Assembly: GCA_024642185.1 (NCBI GenBank) | Contig: JAHEBR010000002.1 | Location: forward strand, 1-42,564 | DNA length: 42,564 bases | Source: Marivivens sp. | GTDB taxonomy: Bacteria; Pseudomonadota; Alphaproteobacteria; Rhodobacterales; Rhodobacteraceae | Direction: 5' to 3' | Shown: in pieces, positions 15,843 to 24,027 of the stretch | Numbering within the stretch: position 1 is the first letter of the stretch | How the letters are laid out: every line of letters begins with the position of its first letter | Program-made: the position numbers and the translations under genes | The notes under the pieces: generated by a model | The model's database searches: none | What the model saw: the letters and a program-made list of their open reading frames with translations, nothing else | Told to the model about the DNA's origin: nothing

Positions 15843-16273
15843 TGCGCGGTCTGTTCGCTTTCATCGCCGGAGGCCTTTTCGGCGCCGGTCTTCTCGTCTC
15901 GGGCATGACCGATAGCCGCAAGGTTCAGGGCTGGCTCGATATTTTCGGCGAATGGGATCCGACCCTCGCCTTCGTTATGGGCGGGGCAATGCTGCCAATG
16001 GCAATCGCATGGCGGATCGCGCGCGGGCGCAATCCCGCGCTTGGCGGCCTCTTCCCGCCCAAGCCCGAACAGCGCGTCGGCCGCAACCTCGTCCTCGGCT
16101 CGATCCTCTTCGGCGCAGGCTGGGGGCTTGTCGGCCTCTGCCCCGGCCCCTCGGTCGCCTCGCTCTCTTATGGCGGCATAGGCGGGGTCGTGTTCATCCT
16201 TTCGATGTTCGGCGGTATGTGGGCCGCACCGATGGTGCGCTCAAGACTAGACGCGGCACTAGTCACGGCCTAA
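15842..16273 (+). CDS. pmpB: YeeE/YedE family membrane protein, second half (PmpB-like)
   Basis: A 143-residue membrane protein with about four helices, partner of the preceding gene. It has the second YeeE/YedE signature GLVGLCPGPSVASL with a single pore-type cysteine and the N-terminal GLLVSGMTDSRKVQGWLDIFGEWDPTL typical of this half. The start codon overlaps the pmpA stop (TGATG), implying coupled synthesis and equal stoichiometry. Together the two halves would make one functional transporter equivalent to a full YeeE. It is followed 9 bp later by the TIGR01244 gene. Confidence 0.9.
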   Translation: MRGLFAFIAGGLFGAGLLVSGMTDSRKVQGWLDIFGEWDPTLAFVMGGAMLPMAIAWRIARGRNPALGGLFPPKPEQRVGRNLVLGSILFGAGWGLVGLCPGPSVASLSYGGIGGVVFILSMFGGMWAAPMVRSRLDAALVTA

Positions 16274-16282
16274 AGATCGCGG

Positions 16283-16708
16283 ATGCAAATACGCCCGATC
16301 ACAGATAAATACGCAGTCTCGCCGCAGATTGATCCCGCCGATGTTCCGGCGATCAAGGCGGCGGGATTTACCACGGTCATCTGCAACCGCCCCGATGCCG
16401 AGGTTCCGATGGAGCTTCAGTCGGCCGTGATGCGCATTGCGGTGGAGGCGGCGGGGCTGACCTTCGTCGACATCCCCGTAAGCCATCAGACGCTCAACCT
16501 CGGCATGGTCGAGGCGCAATTCGCAGCGATCGACGCTTCGGCAGGACCGGTTTTGGCCTACTGCGCCTCGGGCAATCGCTGTTCGATCGTCTGGAGCCTT
16601 GGGCAGGCAGGCAAATTGCCGGTGGACGAGATTATCGCGACCGTAGCGCGGGCCGGATACGATCAGTCGGCCCTTCGGCCACAGCTGGAAGCGCTGTCGC
16701 GTCGTTAG
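16283..16708 (+). CDS. TIGR01244 family sulfur transferase / phosphatase-like protein (copy 1)
   Basis: A 141-residue single-domain protein of the DUF442/TIGR01244 group, a tyrosine-phosphatase-like fold often fused or adjacent to persulfide dioxygenases and YeeE proteins. The P-loop is CASGNRC (Cys94 to Cys100) with Arg99 in place. The residue after Arg, usually Ser or Thr, is a second cysteine here, which could allow a Cys94-Cys100 disulfide or polysulfide. N-terminal ICNRPDAE is the family marker. It is third in the pmpA-pmpB operon, with a weak ribosome site. A paralogue lies at 40614 beside blh. The likely job is persulfide or sulfane-sulfur handling; phosphatase activity is possible but less likely by context. 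Confidence 0.88.
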   Translation: MQIRPITDKYAVSPQIDPADVPAIKAAGFTTVICNRPDAEVPMELQSAVMRIAVEAAGLTFVDIPVSHQTLNLGMVEAQFAAIDASAGPVLAYCASGNRCSIVWSLGQAGKLPVDEIIATVARAGYDQSALRPQLEALSRR

Positions 16709-17685
16709 TCATCAAAGCCTTGGATCGGCGTTGGCTCTCCCAACGGGTCTTCGACTGTGTCGTCCGGCAGCCGCATCCGAGGGGCGTTGAAGTGTCCGCC
16801 TTCTTCCATCGCGATCTCGGGCCTTGGTTCGACCCGGACCGCCCGCATCCCTCCCGATTGCCCAAGCCGGCAATTTGCGATGCAGCTACCGTCTGATGCT
16901 TCAAGGCTGACAGCGCTGATATCCAGCTCCAAAAGCGGCAGCACCTGACCGACCTTCAACGTTTCCGCAATTGCCAGCGGCAACCGCAGGCGGCCAAGGA
17001 CCGCCTCGACCTCGGTCGGCGTCTGCATGACAACTTCGTTCATCTGTACCGGCCAGCCTGCACGGCCGCGACGCTCGGGGTGATCTTCTGGCGCGGCAAT
17101 GGCCACCGGTAAAGCAAAGGCGATTTCGCCCTGACGCCCGCCGGCCCCAAGATCGAGTGTCATGCGAAAGATTTTGTAGGCGCGCTCCGGCAATGCCAGG
17201 CGGAGCGCCATCACACCGGAAAACTTGCGCCCGACGGCGATCGTAGGAAACCAGTCCCCCGGCGAAGAGGTGCCGCAGTCGCGCTGAATGGCCGTCATGA
17301 GCCCCGTCAGGAACGGCTCGACTAGGGCGGCGTCAACTTCTGTCGGACTTCGGACTTCGGCGGTGACAGGTCTGATCCGGCCTGTGGTCATCATCTCCCC
17401 GGCAGCCGCCAAGACTTCAGGATCAGCGATGACGAGGCCGACCAGCCCTTCGGGCGCAACGAGTCCGATAAGGCAATGCCCCTTGCCCAGAGGAGAAACG
17501 AGATCGTCCAGCCCGCTTTGAGCGATCTCGACGCCGATCACGTCGATCTCTGCGCCAAAAACATCCCGCGAGGCCCGCGCGACTGCCATCCGCAAAGCGC
17601 GCATTGGCGTTTGCGAGCCGCCGCCTTCGGCCTGCGCAGGTTTTGCAAGCTTGCGCGCCAGTATTCCTGCACTTGCCGTGGACAT
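16705..17685 (-). CDS. FliM/FliN-family flagellar motor switch-like protein (orphan)
   Basis: A 326-residue soluble protein. The middle segment (about residues 60-200) resembles the FliM CheC-like domain in length and predicted strands. The C-terminal part (about 222-285: VEAVLGRLRLPLAIAETLKVGQVLPLLELDISAVSL split over the segment) is a recognisable SpoA surface-presentation domain as in FliM/FliN. It ends in a charged tail. The N-terminal EIDD-type CheY-binding motif of FliM is not visible. ATG at 17685 is preferred to GTG at 17688 because GGAAGG lies 7 bases upstream. No other flagellar genes occur in the window. Convergent with the TIGR01244 gene (4-bp overlap). Confidence 0.8.
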   Translation of the reverse strand: MSTASAGILARKLAKPAQAEGGGSQTPMRALRMAVARASRDVFGAEIDVIGVEIAQSGLDDLVSPLGKGHCLIGLVAPEGLVGLVIADPEVLAAAGEMMTTGRIRPVTAEVRSPTEVDAALVEPFLTGLMTAIQRDCGTSSPGDWFPTIAVGRKFSGVMALRLALPERAYKIFRMTLDLGAGGRQGEIAFALPVAIAAPEDHPERRGRAGWPVQMNEVVMQTPTEVEAVLGRLRLPLAIAETLKVGQVLPLLELDISAVSLEASDGSCIANCRLGQSGGMRAVRVEPRPEIAMEEGGHFNAPRMRLPDDTVEDPLGEPTPIQGFDD

Positions 17686-17751
17686 CACCCTGCCTTCCGC
17701 TGTCGTGCAGAAATTAGGACGTCGTTGCTAACAAATGATTGCCTGAGGCCG

Positions 17752-20412
17752 CTATGGCAGGATCACCCGAAACGCTGCGCCGCCTTGTCCCGGCAAATAC
17801 GAAATCGACCCGCCGAGCCGGATCATGATCTCGCGACAGATCGCAAGGCCAAGCCCGGCACCGCCCGCTTTGCGGTGATCAGAAAGGCGCGAAAACTTTT
17901 CGAAGATCATTTCCTGATGTTCCTTGCCGATACCCGCACCATTGTCGATGAAATCAACCGCCATCCTGCCACCCGCCTTGCGCACCACAATCCTCAGCAC
18001 GGGCTCGGCCGCAGTGCAGTATTTCTGGGCATTGGCGATGAGATTGATGAACACCTGCGTCAAGCGGTCTAGGTCCGTGTCCAGTGCAATCGCTTCCTCT
18101 GCCCGCTTGCGCTGGATCTTGATCGCGCTTTCGCCAACGACAGAGGCCGCGATAGCCCGGTCGATCACATCGCGCAGGTGCCCTTCTTGCCGGCTCAACG
18201 TGCCCTGCCCGTTTTCAAGAACATTGAGATCGAGAAGATCGTCCAGAAGCCGGGTGAGCCGCACCGCCTCGTCATGGATAATACCCGCGTGTCGCGCCTG
18301 CATTTCCGCAGAAGCTCCACCTTCGCGCAGAATGTCCGAGAAGGATCGGATCGAGGTCATTGGCGTTCTCAGTTCATGGCTGATCTGACCTAGGAAGGCG
18401 TCTTTCTGGATCGACAGGGCGGTCAGCTTTTCATTCGCCTCCTGCAATTGCCGCGCGGTACGTTCCTGTTCGGCGGACTTGGCTTCAAGACGAGAGGAAT
18501 ACTCCATGATCTGAGCGGTCTCGTCCGCCACGGCGATCAGGTCTTCCACCGAAACGCTGGCCCCCTGCACCAGTTGCCCCACCATCGCGTGAGCCGTTGC
18601 CGCCCCCACCGAGCCGGCAAGCTCGCGCTCGAGATCCTCAACGAACTTGGGTGTCACTTCGGGCAGATACCCCTCCTTCCCTTGAAGCCGGGCCTCGCGC
18701 TGAAAAATGTCCTGTGCCTCGGTCGAGCCCAATATCCTTTGGGCCATTACCAAGAGGTCTTCGGCCTCGGCGCCACCATGCGTCCACGACCGGGTGCCGG
18801 TGGAATGTTCGAAAACGTCGACGAACTGCGCCCCCTGAAGCCGCTCGAGCGGGAGAGGAAATGTCAGGACCGAACCGATCACAAACGCGGCCGAATTGAG
18901 CAGCATCGACCACAAGACCGCATGAATGACGGGATCGAGCCCGGCAAACCCAAAGAGCGCCTGGGGGCGGAGCCAAGCCAAGCCAAACGGCCCCTGTTCC
19001 AAAACGATCTGCGGAATGACCTCACCTGCCCCGAACGAAGGCAAGAACAAGGACCAGGCCCAAATCGCAAATCCCGTGATCAGCCCTGCAGCGGCGCCCC
19101 AGCGCGTGGCTCCGCGCCAATAGAGGCCGCCAATCATCGACGGAAGGATCTGCACCACGCCGGTAAAAGAGATCAGGCCAATCGCCGCCAGAGCCTCACC
19201 GCCGCCTGAGAGGCGATAGTAGACATAGCCAAGCAGCAGGACGCCACCAATGGACAGTCGACGCGCCAAGAGCACCGCATAGCGCACATCGCCCGACATC
19301 ATAGCCCCGCCGGCCCGGCTCGACAGCCAGATCGGCACGACGATGTGGTTCGACACCATCGTCGAGAGCGCGATGGTGGCAACGATGACCATTGAGGTCG
19401 CTGAGGAAAACCCGCCAAGGAAGGACAGGATGGCAAGGCCCGAGCGCCCTTCCGCAAGCGGCACGGTCAGAACGAACAGGTCGGGGTTTGATCCGTCCGG
19501 CAAAAGATCGAGGCCGACCACCGCGATCGGCACGACGAACAGGCTCATGACCATCAAATAAAGCGGAAAGGCCCAGCTGGCGGTTGAGAGCCGGCTTTCG
19601 TCATCGTTCTCGACCACGAGAACCTGAAACATCCGTGGCAGGCAAAGGAACGCCGCGCCGGACAGAAAGATCAGACCGAACCACCTTCCGCCCGGCGGCG
19701 ACCATTCCGCGATCTTCGACGCATCGATCAAATCGAGAGTTGGCCCTACCCCGCCGGCCACCCCCCAGACGACGAAAACCCCGACCGCCACAAGCGCGCA
19801 GAGCTTGACCACCGCTTCGACGGCGATCGCCATGACGATGCCATTGTGGCGCTCGTTGGCGTCAAGGTTCCGTGTTCCGAAAATCACGGTGAAAAGCGTC
19901 AGGCCGACCGCCACCCAAAGTGCTGCCGAGGCCAGCTCCGGTGCGCCCCAGTTCTGACCAGAGGCATTGGCGAACACCGCTGTCGAAAGCGTCACGGACT
20001 GAAGCTGAAGGGCGATATAGGGGGTCGCCGCGACCACCGCGATCAGGGTGACGATCACGCCCAGTGCTGTCGATTTGCCAAACCGAGACGAGATGAGATC
20101 GGCGATAGAGGTGATGCGCTGGCTGCGGCCGATCCGGACAAGTTTGCGCAGGACCCACCACCAGCCGATCATCACAATGGTCGGGCCCAGATAGATCGTG
20201 ATGAATTCGAGGCCCGAGCGAGCCGCATAGCCGACGGCCCCGTAGAAGGTCCAAGCCGTGCAATAGATCGAAAGCGAAAGAGTATAGACCAGCGACGACC
20301 GAAGCCACTTGCCCCTCCCGCGTTCGGCCTGCCTTTCGGCGACAAAGGCGATGATGAAGAGAAAGGCCACATAGGCCAGCGAGACAGCGACCAGAAGATT
20401 GAAGGAGACCAT
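17752..20412 (-). CDS. SLC5-STAC sodium/solute symporter-histidine kinase fusion (CrbS/CbrA type)
   Basis: An 886-residue sensor kinase whose input part is a sodium:solute symporter of about 13 transmembrane helices (residues about 5-520). A cytoplasmic STAC domain follows (about 540-620, LERELAGSVGAATAHAMV), then a short coiled coil, a HisKA domain with phosphoacceptor His679 in FLGQISHELRTPMTSI, and a HATPase_c domain with N box (NLIANAQKY), G1 (DFIDNGAGIG) and G2 (GAGLGLAI) motifs. There is no PAS domain, unlike CbrA. Relatives include CrbS, which controls acs in the acetate switch, fitting the nearby acs gene. The start overlaps the stop of the small membrane protein gene (TGATG). Ligand unknown; acetate or another short carboxylate is inferred from context. 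Confidence 0.92.
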   Translation of the reverse strand: MVSFNLLVAVSLAYVAFLFIIAFVAERQAERGRGKWLRSSLVYTLSLSIYCTAWTFYGAVGYAARSGLEFITIYLGPTIVMIGWWWVLRKLVRIGRSQRITSIADLISSRFGKSTALGVIVTLIAVVAATPYIALQLQSVTLSTAVFANASGQNWGAPELASAALWVAVGLTLFTVIFGTRNLDANERHNGIVMAIAVEAVVKLCALVAVGVFVVWGVAGGVGPTLDLIDASKIAEWSPPGGRWFGLIFLSGAAFLCLPRMFQVLVVENDDESRLSTASWAFPLYLMVMSLFVVPIAVVGLDLLPDGSNPDLFVLTVPLAEGRSGLAILSFLGGFSSATSMVIVATIALSTMVSNHIVVPIWLSSRAGGAMMSGDVRYAVLLARRLSIGGVLLLGYVYYRLSGGGEALAAIGLISFTGVVQILPSMIGGLYWRGATRWGAAAGLITGFAIWAWSLFLPSFGAGEVIPQIVLEQGPFGLAWLRPQALFGFAGLDPVIHAVLWSMLLNSAAFVIGSVLTFPLPLERLQGAQFVDVFEHSTGTRSWTHGGAEAEDLLVMAQRILGSTEAQDIFQREARLQGKEGYLPEVTPKFVEDLERELAGSVGAATAHAMVGQLVQGASVSVEDLIAVADETAQIMEYSSRLEAKSAEQERTARQLQEANEKLTALSIQKDAFLGQISHELRTPMTSIRSFSDILREGGASAEMQARHAGIIHDEAVRLTRLLDDLLDLNVLENGQGTLSRQEGHLRDVIDRAIAASVVGESAIKIQRKRAEEAIALDTDLDRLTQVFINLIANAQKYCTAAEPVLRIVVRKAGGRMAVDFIDNGAGIGKEHQEMIFEKFSRLSDHRKAGGAGLGLAICREIMIRLGGSISYLPGQGGAAFRVILP

Positions 20413-20684
20413 CAGCGCTCCTCTTTGCCGGAGTCGCTTTCAGGTTCCAGCTTGAGCCTGCGCGATATGATCGCGGCGACAGCGATGAGCCCTGACCAGA
20501 TTACAAAGAGAAAGATCATGACGTCCGACGTGCCGCGGCCGTCGTTGCCGACCAGTTTCCAGATCAGCGGAAGGGCAAAGAGAACCGCCGCCAGAACCGG
20601 CAGGAGACGCGCCACATCCTGAAGTCTGCGCTGCCGATAGGAAGCCCGCTCGAGAAAGACCAGCTTTTTGCCTCGCGTCGCCAT
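20412..20684 (-). CDS. Small two-helix membrane protein coupled to the symporter-kinase
   Basis: A 90-residue protein with a basic N-terminus (MATRGKKLVFLERASYRQRR), two transmembrane helices (about residues 26-45 and 54-73) and an acidic tail. It sits between the response regulator (3-bp gap) and the symporter-kinase, whose start overlaps its stop by one base. The close coupling suggests it is made together with the kinase and may be an accessory subunit of its transporter domain, as small subunits are for some sodium symporters. That role is inference; I do not recognise a named family. Confidence 0.75.
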   Translation of the reverse strand: MATRGKKLVFLERASYRQRRLQDVARLLPVLAAVLFALPLIWKLVGNDGRGTSDVMIFLFVIWSGLIAVAAIISRRLKLEPESDSGKEER

Positions 20685-20687
20685 TGG

Positions 20688-21056
20688 CTAGGTCGTCACG
20701 AGAGCACGGACGTTTTCGATCACCTCGGCATTTGAAAAGGGCTTGGTGATGAAACGGTTGACCCCGAGTTTCTCGGCAAGTTCCCGGTCGCGGGTTTGTC
20801 CCCTCGCGGTCAGCATCAAAACCGGCAGGGCCTGCATCTCGGGATCGGCCCGAAGATCGCGCAGAATGTCAAAGCCGCTCTTTCCGGGTAGCATGACGTC
20901 GAGGATCACCAAATCCGGCGGCGTGGCGCGGATCCGCTCGTTGGCGTTTACGCCATCGGAATGGGTGTGCACCGTCCAGCCATCCCGCGAGAGGATGAAA
21001 CTGAGCGCCTCGATAATATTGGGTTCGTCCTCGATCACCAGGACACGTTTGCCCAT
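20688..21056 (-). CDS. Receiver-only (CheY-like) response regulator
   Basis: A 122-residue protein consisting of one receiver domain and no output domain. The acidic pair in VIEDEPN, the phosphoacceptor Asp in VILDVMLPGKSG, the conserved Thr of LTARG and the Lys of TKPF are all present, so it should accept phosphate. The ATG at 21056 (MGKRVLVIEDE) is chosen over a TTG at 21074; GGGAGGGG lies upstream. It sits in an operon between the XRE-type regulator and the symporter-kinase and is the obvious partner of the kinase. With no DNA-binding domain it must act through another protein. Confidence 0.92.
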   Translation of the reverse strand: MGKRVLVIEDEPNIIEALSFILSRDGWTVHTHSDGVNANERIRATPPDLVILDVMLPGKSGFDILRDLRADPEMQALPVLMLTARGQTRDRELAEKLGVNRFITKPFSNAEVIENVRALVTT

Positions 21057-21146
21057 AGCCCATGCCCCTCCCAAGGCTCTGTGCGATCCGGTCGTTGCCG
21101 CCGACTATCACGGCAAAGCCGTGGGCTGTCAAAGCCCCAAGGGCGA

Positions 21147-22442
21147 TCAGGCCAGAAGGCTCGGCTCGCGCCGGGCCGGACAGGCAGGCCGCGGGCAGAT
21201 GCGGCAGCCGCCCCCCGCATCAAGCGCGGCTGTTTCGCCGGCAGGCGCCGCCTGCACCAGCATCACCGCCTCGACTGGCGAGAGCCCGTCAAACCGCAAA
21301 GGGCCGAGCGGCCCGGCAATTGCGTGGCAGAGAAAACGGCGCCCACCCTCGCCCGGCAGGGCGACGATCGCGCGGATCGGCTGGCCGGGGCGCGACAGCG
21401 CCTGAAACAGCGGCCATACAGGACAGGCCGCCACAGCACGTGGCAGGCCAAAGCCCTCGATCGTCTTGAGGCGCGTCACAGCGCCCGCCCCATCGCAAGA
21501 GGCAAAACCAAAGGCCGGATGCGCCGGGCGCTCAGGAAGGCTCGATAGGCGCCGCAGGATGGCGGCCGGTCCGACCCCAAACATTTCCGCCAGAAGCGCC
21601 GGGTCGTGGCGCCTTTCGATCGCGGCGGCCTCGAAAGCGCCGAGAGGCATGGCCTGAGCATCATCCCGATAAACGCCGAGGCGGCCCCGCAGAAGGACTT
21701 CTGCCGCCGGTCCTGTCAGCGCCGCCGCAACGACCAACTCCTCAACCACTGCATCGGAGTGGGCCGGTCCTTCCAGATCAGCGATGTGATGCCCGTGCCT
21801 GTCGAAATAGGCCTCAACCTCTTCAACCGGAGACAACGCCATAGCCCCGCCATCGGCGGGGGCTTCGAGATAGCCGACAAGGGCGCGGCTGCTGTCGGCA
21901 AGACGCTGGCTGTCGTTATAGATGTTGCGATGAAATCGTTCCTGCCAGTCGCGGTCCAGAACCTCGCCGCCAACCAGAATCGAGGAGGTGGACCGGATTG
22001 ATGTCACTGCAGAAATTACCTCGTGCAACGATGTTGAAAGCTGCGGATCATGCGCCATCCTGTCCGTAAGCGATTTGACCCTGGCTTCAAGCCGGGCAAT
22101 CTGCGCCGCCTGATCCGTCACAAGGCCAGCCCAGCCGGGAAAGCGCCCTGCGAACTCTTCTGTTCGGTTGATTTCAGCATCAGCCGCAGGTCGCGTCGCG
22201 GCAGCTCCGCGCAAATCCTGGATCAACGCGGTTTCCGCGCCTTCGGAAAGCTGCGTCGGATCAAGGCCGAGGGCGCGGGCAAGATCGTTAAGAACGCGGC
22301 CACCGATTCTGCGCCGGTTGTGCTCGATAAGATTGAGATAGGACGCAGATATTCCGGCGGCCTTGGCCAGATCGGCCTGCCGCATCGCAGCATCCAGCCT
22401 GCGTTCTCGAATTCGGGAGCCTGTGAGTTGCCGCTGGGTCAC
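21147..22442 (-). CDS. XRE-family short-chain fatty acyl-CoA regulator (ScfR/RamB/PccR type)
   Basis: A 431-residue transcription factor starting with GTG at 22442. Residues about 8-65 are a Cro/C1-type HTH (RIRERRLDAAMRQADLAKAAG, SYLNLIEHNRRRI). The C-terminal half matches DUF2083, ending in the family cysteine motif GGCRICPRPACPAR. RamB, PccR and related ScfR proteins sense acyl-CoAs and control acetate or propionate assimilation genes. Unusually, residues about 133-195 look like a histidine-kinase dimerisation/phosphoacceptor hairpin: HEVISAVTSIRSTSSIL from His140 matches HELRTPMTSIRSFSDIL of the kinase in the same operon at 10 of 17 positions. It heads an operon with the receiver, the small membrane protein and the kinase, and diverges from the ABC-acs operon. 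Confidence 0.9.
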   Translation of the reverse strand: MTQRQLTGSRIRERRLDAAMRQADLAKAAGISASYLNLIEHNRRRIGGRVLNDLARALGLDPTQLSEGAETALIQDLRGAAATRPAADAEINRTEEFAGRFPGWAGLVTDQAAQIARLEARVKSLTDRMAHDPQLSTSLHEVISAVTSIRSTSSILVGGEVLDRDWQERFHRNIYNDSQRLADSSRALVGYLEAPADGGAMALSPVEEVEAYFDRHGHHIADLEGPAHSDAVVEELVVAAALTGPAAEVLLRGRLGVYRDDAQAMPLGAFEAAAIERRHDPALLAEMFGVGPAAILRRLSSLPERPAHPAFGFASCDGAGAVTRLKTIEGFGLPRAVAACPVWPLFQALSRPGQPIRAIVALPGEGGRRFLCHAIAGPLGPLRFDGLSPVEAVMLVQAAPAGETAALDAGGGCRICPRPACPARREPSLLA

Positions 22443-22488
22443 TTTACGCCTGACATTTTCAGTTGATTTCCGGTGCTTTCTGCAGATG

Positions 22489-22540
22489 CAAGCAAATTAC
22501 TTTACAAACTACACTCAGAATTTGTGTAAGTCTTTACAAA
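22489..22540. promoter_or_regulatory. Two operator-like sites between the ScfR-type regulator and the ABC-acs operon
   Basis: In the AT-rich part of the 225-bp divergent gap lie CAAGCAAA-TTAC-TTTACAAA (22489-22508) and TTTGTGTA-AGTC-TTTACAAA (22521-22540). Each is a pair of 8-mers separated by 4 bp, the layout I recall for the PccR site in Rhodobacter sphaeroides (TTTGCAAA-N4-TTTGCAAA). The two sites start 32 bp apart, about three helical turns. The second is also an imperfect palindrome. They are the likely binding sites of the adjacent regulator. Confidence 0.6.
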
Positions 22541-22667
22541 ATTTTTATTTCTCTTGAGGGACTTGTTGCGAATTTTTCGAACCGCGTCCGATAATGACGG
22601 CAGCATTGTAAAATGCGTGCAGTCGGAGTGTGGAGGCTTCGGCAGCTATCATGAAAGGGAGGGACTC

Positions 22668-24014
22668 ATGTCCAAAATGAACTTCTCACGTCGTGGCGTG
22701 CTGAAGACAGGTGCCGTAACCGGCGCCGGTCTTGCGCTTCCGACTATCTTCACGTCCTCGGCTTCGGCCTATACCAACGAACCGACCGGCTCCTCGGTCA
22801 AGTTCGGCTTCAACGTTCCCCAGACCGGCCCCTACGCCGAAGAGGGCCTCGACGAGCTTCGCGCCTTTGAGCTCGCCGTTCAGCACCTCAATGGCGAGGG
22901 CGACGGCGGCATGCTCAACACGATGTCGTCGAAAACCCTCGGCGGCAACGGCGTTCTCGGCAAGAAGGTCGAGTTCGTCACCGGCGACACCCAGACAAAA
23001 TCTGACGTGGCGCGGGCATCGGCTCAGTCGATGATCCAGAAAGACGGCGTTGTCATGGTTTCCGGCGGTTCATCGTCGGGTGTGGCCGTTGCGGTTCAGA
23101 GCCTTTGCCAGGAAGCCGGCATTATCTTCATGGCCGCGCTGACCCACTCGAACGACACCACGGGCAAGGACCGGAAAGCCAACGGCTTCCGCTACTTCTT
23201 CAACGCCTATATGTCGGGCGCTGCTATCGCTCCGGTGCTCTCGAGCGCCTATGGCAACGAGCGCCGCGCCTACCACCTGACCGCCGACTACACCTGGGGC
23301 TGGACCCAGCAGGAATCGATCGCGGCCTCGACCGAAGCCCTTGGTTGGGAAACCGTCTCCAACGTGCTGACCCCGGTCGGCGCCGGCGACTTCTCGTCCT
23401 ATATCGCTCCGGTGATCAACTCGGGCGCGGATGTTCTGATCCTGAACCACTACGGCGGAGACATGGTCAACTCGCTCAGCCAGGCTGTTCAGTTTGGTCT
23501 GCGCGACAAGATGGTGAACGGCAAGCAGTTCGAGATCATCGTTCCGCTCTACTCGGAGCTGATGGCTGCGGGCGCTGGCTCCAACATTCAGGGTGTCTAT
23601 GGCACCATGAACTGGAACTGGCAGCTGCAGGATCCGGGCACCCAGGCTTTCGTCAAGTCGTTTGGCGAAAAGTATGGCCGTCCGCCGTCAGGCGCCGCCC
23701 ACACCGCCTATGTGCAGACCCTGCTCTATGCGGATGCGGCCACCCGTGCGGGCACCTTCGAGCCCTGCCAGATCGGGGCCGCCCTTGAGGGCTTCGAGTT
23801 CGACGGCATGGGTATCGGCCCGACAACCTACCGCGCCGAAGACCACCAGTGCTTCAAGGACGTGCTCGTCATGAAGGGCAAAGACAGCCCGGCCAACGAA
23901 TACGATACCCTTGAGATCGTCGAAGTGACCCCGCGCGCTCAGGTCGAGTATGCGGCCGATCACCCGATGTTCGGTGGTGCCGAGGCCAGCCTCGGCGAAT
24001 GCAACAACGGCTAA
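22668..24014 (+). CDS. Liv-type ABC transporter substrate-binding protein, Tat-exported
   Basis: A 448-residue periplasmic binding protein of the branched-chain amino acid/urea/amide family (Peripla_BP_6). The N-terminus has a twin-arginine signal (FSRRGVLK then a hydrophobic stretch, ASA cleavage near residue 34), so it is probably exported folded. The fold markers FGFNVPQTGPYAEEG and VSGGSSSGVAVAVQSLCQEAG are present. The ATG at 22668 follows AAAGGGAGGGA; the frame runs further upstream without support. First gene of a six-gene operon ending in acs. Family name suggests amino acids or amides, but the acs and ScfR neighbours point to a short-chain carboxylate or a compound that yields acetate; this is inference. 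Confidence 0.92.
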   Translation: MSKMNFSRRGVLKTGAVTGAGLALPTIFTSSASAYTNEPTGSSVKFGFNVPQTGPYAEEGLDELRAFELAVQHLNGEGDGGMLNTMSSKTLGGNGVLGKKVEFVTGDTQTKSDVARASAQSMIQKDGVVMVSGGSSSGVAVAVQSLCQEAGIIFMAALTHSNDTTGKDRKANGFRYFFNAYMSGAAIAPVLSSAYGNERRAYHLTADYTWGWTQQESIAASTEALGWETVSNVLTPVGAGDFSSYIAPVINSGADVLILNHYGGDMVNSLSQAVQFGLRDKMVNGKQFEIIVPLYSELMAAGAGSNIQGVYGTMNWNWQLQDPGTQAFVKSFGEKYGRPPSGAAHTAYVQTLLYADAATRAGTFEPCQIGAALEGFEFDGMGIGPTTYRAEDHQCFKDVLVMKGKDSPANEYDTLEIVEVTPRAQVEYAADHPMFGGAEASLGECNNG

Positions 24015-24027
24015 TCCGTTAGCAACA

